From positions 1 through 6,889 of the forward strand of contig DGWI01000031.1 in the NCBI GenBank assembly GCA_002396085.1: a DNA stretch of 6,889 nt. The letters run 5' to 3'. The position numbers and the translations under genes are program-made. Within the stretch, counting starts at the first letter, position 1; each line of letters opens with the position of its first letter. Positions 1 through 5,561 of this stretch are shown piece after piece. The notes below the pieces were generated by a model. The model ran no database searches. It was not told the origin of the DNA and saw nothing but the letters and a program-made list of their open reading frames with translations. The stretch comes from Porphyromonadaceae bacterium UBA4262. GTDB lineage: Bacteria > Bacteroidota > Bacteroidia > Bacteroidales > Muribaculaceae.

Positions 1-85
1 CAGAAAAAAGTGCCGAAGTCAGGAAGATGACACTGTCGATGTCAGTGATGTAAACGCACTTGTCAATATGTTATTAGGCAAGTAG
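1..85 (+). CDS. C-terminal end of a secreted protein with a dockerin-like tail (partial)
   Basis: Only the last 27 codons are in the window, read from base 2 to the TAG at 83-85. The final residues read TVDVSDVNALVNMLLGK, which matches the second half of a type I dockerin-like repeat (calcium loop ending V-D-V-S-D, then the helix V-N-A-L-x-N-x-x-L-G-K). Such tails are common at the extreme C-terminus of secreted or surface proteins in Prevotella and Muribaculaceae, which explains the stop directly after GK. The first half of the loop is poor: where D-x-N-x-D-G is expected the frame gives R-S-Q-E-D-D. Either the loop is degenerate or a one-base frameshift lies near base 28. The function of the protein body cannot be judged. 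It converges with the minus-strand operon and is followed by a terminator at 187-230. Confidence 0.6.
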   Translation, partial: RKKCRSQEDDTVDVSDVNALVNMLLGK

Positions 86-186
86 ATGTAGTTTTCGGCT
101 ATTAATGAGATGCGGTAGACGAGAACTGATAAACTGAAAGTTGAACAGGAAAATAAGCAATAGTAATAGTTTTTATCATCAATGAA

Positions 187-230
187 AGCAGTCCGCCGCG
201 TTGCGAAGCGCAGTGGACTGTGATTTTTTT
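187..230 (+). terminator. Rho-independent terminator for the upstream plus-strand gene
   Basis: Arm CAGTCC at 189-194 pairs with GGACTG at 215-220. Inside it, GCG/CGC and TT/AA pairing continues around a GCG loop. The stem is followed by GA and then seven T residues (224-230). It lies about 100 bases past the stop of the dockerin-tailed gene, with no other plus-strand gene between. Confidence 0.75.
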
Positions 231-237
231 GTTATAA

Positions 238-273
238 CAAAATCCCCAGCCACGCGCTGTAGCGCGGCTGGGG
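238..273 (-). terminator. Rho-independent terminator for the ior operon
   Basis: Arm CCCCAGC (244-250) pairs with GCTGGGG (267-273), with an inner CGCGC/GCGCG stem around a TGTA loop and a two-base bulge (CA) on one side. Read on the minus strand, this GC-rich stem is followed by ATTTTGTTATAAC, a short and interrupted U tract. It lies 46 bases beyond the stop of the last operon gene at 320, so it is well placed to end the operon transcript. Confidence 0.75.
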
Positions 274-319
274 ACAATGCTGTATATGCCTATCAAGAGT
301 GTTACGACCAATGGTGTGG

Positions 320-1615
320 TCACTTCAGGCGCAAGAAACTGTAGCCGAAGCGCTCGCAGGCAGCACGCTCGAGTGCCTCGCGGTCGTCGGGATGAGCAAT
401 CGAGATCATCGCCCGGGCACGCTCGGCCAGACTCTTGTTGCGCAGATAGACGATGCCGTGCTCGGTGACGACAAACTGCGTCTGGAATCGGGTGGTCACC
501 ACGCCTGCACCCGGTGTGAGGGTCGGCACAATCTTGGCCTTGCCCTTGCCGGTGCGTGACGGCAAGGCGATGAAGGTCTTGCCACCCTGGCTCAGCGCGC
601 CGCCATACATGAAGTCGTGCTGACCGCCCACACTCGAGAAGATGGTGGTGCCGATGCTGTCGGCACACACCTGGCCGGTGATGTCGACCTCGATGGCACT
701 GTTGATGGCAATCACCTTGGGGTTCTGACGGATAATCTGCGGGTCGTTGGTCCATGCCACGTCGTAGAACTCCACCCCCTTGTTGTAGTTGAGGAAGTCA
801 TACATGTGCTGGCTGCCCAGCGCAAGGCTGGCGACACTCACACCCGGCTTGACCACCTTCTGCGAGTTGTCGATCACGCCCTCCTCGATGAGCCGGACCA
901 CACCATCGGTCATGGCCTCGGTGTGCAAGCCCAGGTGCTGATGGTTCTTGATGCCGTTGAGCACAGCGTTGGGGATGCCGCCCACGCCAATCTGCAACGT
1001 GGCACCGTCGGGAATCTCGGCAGCGATGTGCGCACCAATGGCAGCCTCGATGGGTGTCGGCGGACCAAACTCCAATGCCAATGGCGGATCGTCGCACTCG
1101 ACGGCTGCGGTGATCTGCGACTCATGGATGAGCGCACCACCACACAGATAGGGCATGCTCTTGTTGATCTCGGCAATGATAATCTTGCTCGACTCGACAG
1201 CCGACACTGCCAGGTCGGCGCTCATGCCATAACTGCAATAACCGTTCTCGTCGGGGGGCGAGCAGTTGATAAAGGCGATGTCCAACGGCAACTGGCGGGT
1301 GCGGAACAGGAACGGAATCTCGCCCAAGAAGGCGGGAGTCATCGTGCCATAGCCCTGCGCTACCCACTTGCGCTGATCGGCGCACAGAAACAGACTGTTG
1401 GTCCAGAAGGCATCTTTATATTCTGGTTTGCAGAAGGGAGCCTCACCCCTGCCCACATTGAAGGCCGAATAGATGGTCACACCCTTCAACTCGTGGCCAC
1501 GGCGAGCAAGCGCCTCCTCGAGGACCAAAGGAATTGACGTACTGCCCTGGATGTAGATCGAGTCGCCCGAGTGTACAAGTTGCATGGCCTCATCGGCGGT
1601 CATGTAATTCATCAT
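320..1615 (-). CDS. Acetyl-CoA hydrolase/transferase family CoA-transferase (4-hydroxybutyrate or butyryl-CoA type)
   Basis: This 431-residue cytoplasmic enzyme exchanges CoA between an acyl-CoA and a free acid through a glutamyl-CoA thioester. Sequence signs of the family are the glycine motif GVGGIPNAV (residues 210-218), the block HTEAMTDGVV (231-240) in which E233 fits the catalytic glutamate of 4-hydroxybutyrate CoA-transferase, and a C-terminal block from GGQHDF (330-335) through GGALSQGGKTFIALPS (338-353) that helps bind CoA. The length matches the roughly 430-450 residue 4-hydroxybutyrate/butyryl-CoA group better than the roughly 500-residue acetyl-CoA hydrolase or propionyl-CoA:succinate transferases. 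The start is ATG at 1613-1615; a second ATG follows at once and a third three codons later, so the exact start is open by a few residues. It begins 27 bases after the aminotransferase stop and is the last operon gene. The acyl substrate is not shown by sequence. Context suggests an aryl- or branched-chain acyl-CoA with acetate as acceptor; propionyl- or butyryl-CoA are alternatives. Confidence 0.88.
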   Translation of the reverse strand: MMNYMTADEAMQLVHSGDSIYIQGSTSIPLVLEEALARRGHELKGVTIYSAFNVGRGEAPFCKPEYKDAFWTNSLFLCADQRKWVAQGYGTMTPAFLGEIPFLFRTRQLPLDIAFINCSPPDENGYCSYGMSADLAVSAVESSKIIIAEINKSMPYLCGGALIHESQITAAVECDDPPLALEFGPPTPIEAAIGAHIAAEIPDGATLQIGVGGIPNAVLNGIKNHQHLGLHTEAMTDGVVRLIEEGVIDNSQKVVKPGVSVASLALGSQHMYDFLNYNKGVEFYDVAWTNDPQIIRQNPKVIAINSAIEVDITGQVCADSIGTTIFSSVGGQHDFMYGGALSQGGKTFIALPSRTGKGKAKIVPTLTPGAGVVTTRFQTQFVVTEHGIVYLRNKSLAERARAMISIAHPDDREALERAACERFGYSFLRLK

Positions 1616-1642
1616 ATGTTTTCAGTTTTTTGATTACGGTTG

Positions 1643-2956
1643 TCAGTTTTCGTTGGCAAGTTGCTCAAACATGGCTAGACGCTCATCGAGCTGTTGCATG
1701 AGTTCTTGCGTCTTCAAGGCCGACACACTGATGCGTGCTCCAGGCTGCTCGCTACCCGTCGTGTTGAGCGTGATGGCGGCGATGCCACAACGCATGAGCA
1801 ACGACAGCAACTTCTCGCAATCCATGCCGTGGTAACCCACAGTGTAGAAGAATCCATCGGCGACTGCCTGATCAAGGTCTTTGTCGTAGACGATTTCAAA
1901 GCCATGACGCAAGAAGATTTCCTTTGACTGGTGTGCACGCTTCTCATACTCGTGAAGGTCGTGGACGAAGTCATAGCCATCGGCTGCGGCACCCATCATG
2001 GCAGCCAGTGCGCACTGAGCCGAGTGTGAAGTGCCCGACGAGGCAGCATAGAGGTAGGTCAGCACGAAGTTGTCGCCCATGCGACCCATGCCGTAGAGTT
2101 CGCGCAAACGCGGATAGTCGCGATGATAGAGTTTGGGCGAGAATGCCACCAGCGCGATGCGCTCGCCAGCATAACTGAAAATCTTGGAGCCCGACATCAT
2201 CATCACGTAGTTGTCGGTGTAACGCGACACAGTGGGCTGGAAAGGTGCCTCATAGGGGTGCGACTTGTCGCTGCGGAAGTCCATGCACATGTATGCCATG
2301 TCCTCAAGCACAACGACATCATACTTGGTTGCCAGTTCACCGATGGTCTTAAGCTCGTCGTCGGTCAGGCAGACCCAAGCCGGATTGTTGGGATTGCTGT
2401 AGACCATGGCGGCAATGTTGCCCTTGCTCATGTAACTCTCAAGTTTATCATGGAGTTTGTCAGCACGGAAGTTGTAGATGTCAAAAGCCTCAATCTTGGC
2501 TCCTGCAATCTTGGCTTGCAACATGTGAGGAGCAAACCCTGGGTTGATGTAGAGGATTGTATCCTTGCCATCTTGCATCTGCGAGCACTCAAGAATGAGG
2601 GTGTTGCAACCCTGCATCGAGCCCACAGTGGGGACAATGCACTCGCCAGGAATATCCTGATTGACAAAAGCCTTGATGAATCGTGAAGCGTTCTCCTTCA
2701 ATTCGGGGATGCCACCAATGGCAGGATAGATGGCTGCAACACCGCGGTCGAGGGCCGCCTTCTGGGCATCAATGCCAATCTGGCAAGCGGGCAGACCCGG
2801 AACGCCAATCTCGAGATGAACAAATTTCTCGCCCGAAGCCTTCTCTAGCGCATTGGCAACCGCCACGCCTTGACGTATGGTAGTGCGAGAGATGTCGGCG
2901 ATGTCCATCTCACGCAAGATTTCACTTAATACTTGTTGTTTTACAGGTAGGTTCAT
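1643..2956 (-). CDS. PLP-dependent class I/II aminotransferase
   Basis: This 437-residue cytoplasmic enzyme has fold type I aminotransferase features in order: a glycine-containing phosphate-site motif GSMQG (112-116), NPNNP (188-192) with N191 at the conserved cofactor asparagine, DMAY (219-222) matching the Asp and Tyr that contact the pyridine ring, SGSK (255-258) with K258 as the Schiff-base lysine, and R408 in GARIS as the substrate carboxylate-binding arginine. All key residues are present, so it should be active. It lies directly after iorAB and before a CoA-transferase, which suggests that it supplies the 2-oxo acids used by IorAB, for example from phenylalanine, tyrosine, tryptophan or branched-chain amino acids. 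Specificity cannot be read from the sequence, and a role in amino acid synthesis (reverse direction) is possible. The ATG at 2954-2956 has an A/T-rich leader without a clear Shine-Dalgarno, usual for this phylum. A long hairpin (2983-3025) lies 26 bases upstream. Confidence 0.9.
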   Translation of the reverse strand: MNLPVKQQVLSEILREMDIADISRTTIRQGVAVANALEKASGEKFVHLEIGVPGLPACQIGIDAQKAALDRGVAAIYPAIGGIPELKENASRFIKAFVNQDIPGECIVPTVGSMQGCNTLILECSQMQDGKDTILYINPGFAPHMLQAKIAGAKIEAFDIYNFRADKLHDKLESYMSKGNIAAMVYSNPNNPAWVCLTDDELKTIGELATKYDVVVLEDMAYMCMDFRSDKSHPYEAPFQPTVSRYTDNYVMMMSGSKIFSYAGERIALVAFSPKLYHRDYPRLRELYGMGRMGDNFVLTYLYAASSGTSHSAQCALAAMMGAAADGYDFVHDLHEYEKRAHQSKEIFLRHGFEIVYDKDLDQAVADGFFYTVGYHGMDCEKLLSLLMRCGIAAITLNTTGSEQPGARISVSALKTQELMQQLDERLAMFEQLANEN

Positions 2957-2982
2957 GTCTTTATGGTTAATATTTACTATAT

Positions 2983-3025
2983 CTCAGAGTTCTGGGAGAC
3001 ATCATTATGCTCCAAGAACTCTGAG
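2983..3025 (-). promoter_or_regulatory. Long inverted repeat between iorB and the aminotransferase gene
   Basis: The arms CTCAGAGTTCTGGGAG (2983-2998) and CTCCAAGAACTCTGAG (3010-3025) pair over 16 positions with a single mismatch and an 11-base loop. In the transcript it would fold as a strong hairpin in the 86-base gap between iorB and the aminotransferase gene. On the minus strand it is followed by ATATAGTAAATATT rather than a T run, so it is not a classic terminator. It may act as an mRNA stabiliser, an RNase processing site, a partial attenuator, or a protein-binding palindrome. The pairing is directly visible; the role is inferred. Confidence 0.6.
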
Positions 3026-3042
3026 TGTTGAAGGATAAAAAA

Positions 3043-3621
3043 CTACTTGCGTGCGGCAGCCAGACCAGCACGGAATGCAGCGATGTTGGTGTCAACAATC
3101 GCTTGACCCTTGCGGCCGAAGACATGGCTGATGCCGTCCTCAAGAAGTTCGGGTGTGAGCATCTGCAGCACCGATGCGGCAGCACCCAGCAGCACCATGT
3201 TGGCACTGCGCGGCGAGTTGACTTCCTTGGCCAGAGCGTCAACATCCAGACGAATGACATTGCCCACACGGTCAAGGTCGGCATTGACGGCATCCATCTC
3301 GGGATAGTTGGGGATGTTGACAAAGGGCTGAGTGTTGGTGATAATCCATCCACCCGGTGCCAGATAAGGCACATAGCGCAATGCCTCCATTGGCTCAAGT
3401 GAGATAATCAGGTCGCAGGCACCCTTGGGGATAAGGTCGCTGTTGATGGTGGTGTCGCTCACGCGCAGGTTAGACTGCACATCACCGCCGCGCTGGCTCA
3501 TGCCGTGCACCTCGGCCTGCTTGAGTTGCAGATTCTGGTCCAAGGCTGCCCAACCGATAATAGTCGCGATGGAGAGGATTCCTTGTCCACCCACACCGCA
3601 CAGAATGATATCTTGTTTCAT
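3043..3621 (-). CDS. iorB: Indolepyruvate ferredoxin oxidoreductase, beta subunit
   Basis: This 192-residue protein is the gamma-domain subunit of the pyruvate ferredoxin oxidoreductase superfamily and partners IorA in decarboxylating aryl 2-oxo acids (indolepyruvate, phenylpyruvate, hydroxyphenylpyruvate) to aryl-acetyl-CoA with reduction of ferredoxin. Evidence is the N-terminal nucleotide/CoA-fold motif GVGGQG (residues 9-14) straight after a hydrophobic strand, and the family signature EVHGMSQRGG (37-46). The length is usual for IorB. It lies 69 bases downstream of iorA in the same direction. The start ATG at 3619-3621 follows an A/T-rich leader, and the stop is TAG at 3043-3045. IorB carries no cofactor of its own and should act only as part of the IorAB complex in the cytoplasm. 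Related 2-oxoisovalerate or other 2-oxo acid oxidoreductases share this domain, but the pairing with an IorA-type subunit supports the assignment. Confidence 0.92.
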   Translation of the reverse strand: MKQDIILCGVGGQGILSIATIIGWAALDQNLQLKQAEVHGMSQRGGDVQSNLRVSDTTINSDLIPKGACDLIISLEPMEALRYVPYLAPGGWIITNTQPFVNIPNYPEMDAVNADLDRVGNVIRLDVDALAKEVNSPRSANMVLLGAAASVLQMLTPELLEDGISHVFGRKGQAIVDTNIAAFRAGLAAARK

Positions 3622-3636
3622 GAATTGAATTTTAAA

Positions 3637-3684
3637 AAGTAAACGAGTTAACGAATGTTCGAGTTGCCGAGCAAACGAGTGTAC
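3637..3684. repeat. Six degenerate 8-bp tandem units in the iorA-iorB gap
   Basis: On the plus strand the units are AAGTAAAC, GAGTTAAC, GAATGTTC, GAGTTGCC, GAGCAAAC and GAGTGTAC, in exact 8-base register with no spacer. The approximate consensus is GAGTWAAC, or GTTAACTC on the minus strand, and most units share the GAG...C frame. The block fills most of the 69-base gap between the two subunit genes. I know of no named element to assign it to. Confidence 0.6.
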
Positions 3685-3690
3685 AGGGGA

Positions 3691-5295
3691 TTATTTTTGG
3701 GCCTTGGCAGCGGCTGCAGCATGACGCTTGAGCGTCTGGATGCACTCGCGGCGAGAAATGATGACCGACACACCCTTGTACTCAATCTCCTCACGAATGA
3801 CGCGCTCCATCTCCTCATAGTTCTTGGGCAGTGGCACGATAACACGCACATGCTCGGGCTCGACACCGATGCCCTTGCAGATCGACTCCAGACGGCCAGT
3901 TCCGGCACTGTCCTGACCACCGGTCATACCCGTGGTGAGGTTGTCGCTGATGCACAGGGTAACCTGAGCCTTGGCGTTGACAGCGTCAAGCAAGCCAGTC
4001 ATGCCACTGTGGGTGAAGGTCGAGTCACCAATCACAGCGACAGCGGGATGCACACCCGAGATGGATGCTCCCAGAGCCATGGTGAACGACGAACCCATCT
4101 CGACACAGGTGTGGAAAGCATGGAACGGTGCCAGCCAGCCCAGGGTATAGCAACCGATGTCGCTGAACACGCGTGCCGTGGGATAAGTGTGTATAACATT
4201 ATTTAAAGCGGTGTAGAAGTCGCGGTGGCCGCAGCCTTGGCACAATGCCGGTGGGCGCGGGACAGTGACCTGCGATGCAGCCTTGGTGGGCAACTCGGGC
4301 AGACCCATAGCAGCACGCACACAATCGGGCGTGAGTTCGCCGGTGCGAGGCAGTGTTCCGTCTATACGACCGCTAATCTTAATAGGAGTAGGCAGCACAC
4401 CCACCAGACGTTTCTCGACCAGAGGCTGACCCTCCTCCATGACGATGATGCGCTCACACTCGCGTGCCATGCGCTGAATCATCGCGATGGGCAGCGGATA
4501 CTGCTGCACCTTGAGGACAGGGAACGGACATCCGTCAGGATATTGCTCCATCAGATAGTTATAGGCAATACCACAGGCGATAACGCCCACCGAGTGGTCA
4601 CTGCCGTCAAAGTACTGATTGAAGCCCATTGTCTCGGCTTCCTGTTCAAAGGTGGCATAGTCCTTGATCAGTTGCTCGTTGCGCACACGTGCATTGGCAG
4701 GAAGAAGCACCCACTGGCGAGGATTCTCGGGGAAGTGAAGTTCGTTCTGCTCGCGCGGCTCGCCCACCTCGACAACGGCACGGCTGTGAGCCATGCGAGT
4801 GGTGAGACGCATCAGTACGGGAATGCGGTGTTTCTCGCTGAAGTCATAGGCAGCCTGAATCATGGTGTAAGTTTCTTGTTGCGATGCCGGCTCAAAGCAC
4901 GGCATCATGGCAAACTCGGCATAGAAACGCGAGTCCTGCTCGTTCTGTGAGGAGTGCATCGACGGGTCGTCGCAAGCGGTGACCACCAAGCCACCATTAG
5001 CACCAGTCATAGCCGAGTTAACAAAGGCATCGGCGCAGACATTCATGCCCACATGCTTCATACACACCAATGCTCGCTTGCCACTGTAGGATGCACCCAG
5101 TGCAGCCTCCATGGCAGTCTTCTCGTTTGCACTCCAGTCGCTGTGCACACCGCGTTCACGTGCCAGCGCGTTCATTTGAATAAACTCAGTGATTTCGGTC
5201 GACGGGGTTCCGGGGTAGGCATAAACGCCCGACAGTCCAGCATGCAATGCACCCAGCGCCAGAGCCTCATCTCCCAGCAGAAGATTTTTTTTCAT
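3691..5295 (-). CDS. iorA: Indolepyruvate ferredoxin oxidoreductase, alpha subunit (no ferredoxin domain)
   Basis: This is the thiamine-diphosphate-dependent catalytic subunit of indolepyruvate:ferredoxin oxidoreductase, 534 residues, cytoplasmic. The N-terminal pyrimidine-binding domain shows GDEALALGALHAG (8-20), YPGTPSTEI (27-35) and NEKTAMEAALGAS (57-69), with E58 a candidate cofactor-activating glutamate. A linking 2-oxo acid oxidoreductase domain II lies in the middle (about 230-310). The C-terminal diphosphate-binding domain shows CQGCGHR (352-358), GDSTFTHSG (423-431) and DNLTTGMTGGQ (451-461), giving the GD...N metal and diphosphate motif. The protein stops soon after ISRRECIQ (513-520) with an Ala/Lys-rich tail, whereas archaeal and many bacterial IorA proteins continue into a domain binding two [4Fe-4S] clusters. 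No CxxCxxCxxxC motif is present, and no ferredoxin gene lies nearby. It is the first operon gene. Start ATG is at 5293-5295, with a promoter candidate just upstream. Confidence 0.93.
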   Translation of the reverse strand: MKKNLLLGDEALALGALHAGLSGVYAYPGTPSTEITEFIQMNALARERGVHSDWSANEKTAMEAALGASYSGKRALVCMKHVGMNVCADAFVNSAMTGANGGLVVTACDDPSMHSSQNEQDSRFYAEFAMMPCFEPASQQETYTMIQAAYDFSEKHRIPVLMRLTTRMAHSRAVVEVGEPREQNELHFPENPRQWVLLPANARVRNEQLIKDYATFEQEAETMGFNQYFDGSDHSVGVIACGIAYNYLMEQYPDGCPFPVLKVQQYPLPIAMIQRMARECERIIVMEEGQPLVEKRLVGVLPTPIKISGRIDGTLPRTGELTPDCVRAAMGLPELPTKAASQVTVPRPPALCQGCGHRDFYTALNNVIHTYPTARVFSDIGCYTLGWLAPFHAFHTCVEMGSSFTMALGASISGVHPAVAVIGDSTFTHSGMTGLLDAVNAKAQVTLCISDNLTTGMTGGQDSAGTGRLESICKGIGVEPEHVRVIVPLPKNYEEMERVIREEIEYKGVSVIISRRECIQTLKRHAAAAAKAQK

Positions 5296-5339
5296 TGTCT
5301 ATGGTTTATGTTTCTAAATTATCTTTTTGTTAAACGCAA

Positions 5340-5371
5340 CGAAATTACAAAGAATCTTGGATTCACACAAA
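5340..5371 (-). promoter_or_regulatory. Candidate Bacteroidota-type promoter of the ior operon
   Basis: On the minus strand TTTG (5368-5371) is followed after 20 bases by TAATTTCG (5340-5347), seven of eight positions of the TAnnTTTG consensus for the phylum's primary sigma factor. A transcript start near 5333 would give a leader of roughly 40 bases before iorA. An A-rich ATTTTT-type tract just upstream (5383-5400) could help polymerase binding. No start site is measured. Confidence 0.5.
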
Positions 5372-5382
5372 TAATTTAAGTT

Positions 5383-5400
5383 ATTTTTATTTTTATTTTT
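5383..5400. repeat. Three exact ATTTTT hexamers in the divergent promoter region
   Basis: ATTTTT occurs three times in a row without change (5383-5388, 5389-5394, 5395-5400). It lies just upstream of the iorA promoter candidate and upstream of mutA, where an A/T tract could act as an upstream polymerase-binding element. The last unit together with G5401 forms TATTTTTG (5394-5401), a match to the plus-strand -7 consensus, but no good TTTG lies at the right distance, so a second mutA promoter there is doubtful. Confidence 0.45.
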
Positions 5401-5427
5401 GCACAACGCACCACGAAGGGTTAAAAA

Positions 5428-5445
5428 TGGGTAAAAAAACACCCA
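5428..5445 (+). other. Small hairpin upstream of mutA
   Basis: TGGGT (5428-5432) pairs with ACCCA (5441-5445) around an eight-base A-rich loop. A second GGGT at 5418-5421 could compete for the same arm. It lies upstream of the likely mutA transcript start, so it would matter only as a DNA site or if a longer transcript exists. Five base pairs is weak evidence. Confidence 0.2.
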
Positions 5446-5468
5446 GTTGAGGACGAAATTCTGCTAAA

Positions 5469-5502
5469 ATTGAAGTTGTATAAAGAATTTGTTGTAATTT
5501 TG
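5469..5502 (+). promoter_or_regulatory. Candidate Bacteroidota-type promoter of mutA
   Basis: TAATTTTG at 5495-5502 matches TAnnTTTG perfectly and is followed by C, a typical context. The upstream TTTG element is weaker: ATTG at 5469-5472 with a 22-base spacer is the best candidate. A transcript start near 5510 would leave a leader of about 50 bases before the ATG at 5562, too short to hold a cobalamin riboswitch, and none was recognised. Confidence 0.6.
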
Positions 5503-5561
5503 CGTTTTAATCGGTAACACGAAAGACTAAATCAAAAAAGTTACTATATAATTTTTCATTT

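Noticed and set aside
187..273. Two neighbouring GC-rich hairpins as a structured RNA gene or tRNA-like element
   Set aside because: Each is a simple stem with a T-rich tail on opposite strands, fully explained as convergent terminators. There is no cloverleaf or conserved tRNA loop.
102..755. 217-codon minus-strand frame covering the convergent intergenic region
   Set aside because: Much of it overlaps the CoA-transferase in another frame, and the rest crosses both terminator hairpins. The composition is not protein-like.
617..1537. 306-codon open frame on the plus strand
   Set aside because: It is entirely antisense to the CoA-transferase gene, whose protein has full family motifs. The antisense translation is rich in His, Arg and Gly with no recognisable motif, as expected from codon bias of the real gene.
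2123..2686. 187-codon open frame on the plus strand
   Set aside because: It is antisense to the aminotransferase, with no motif and a start inside the other gene.
4225..4950. 241-codon open frame on the plus strand
   Set aside because: It is antisense to the middle of iorA, which is well supported by domain motifs on both sides. No family is recognised.
5427..5450. Short frame M-G-K-K-T-P-S as a leader peptide
   Set aside because: Seven codons without a ribosome binding site or run of regulatory codons, and probably upstream of the mutA transcript start.
5402..5561. Possible cobalamin riboswitch before mutA
   Set aside because: MutAB needs cobalamin, so this was looked for, but no B12-box-like sequence or branched structure was seen, and the leader after the likely start is only about 50 bases.
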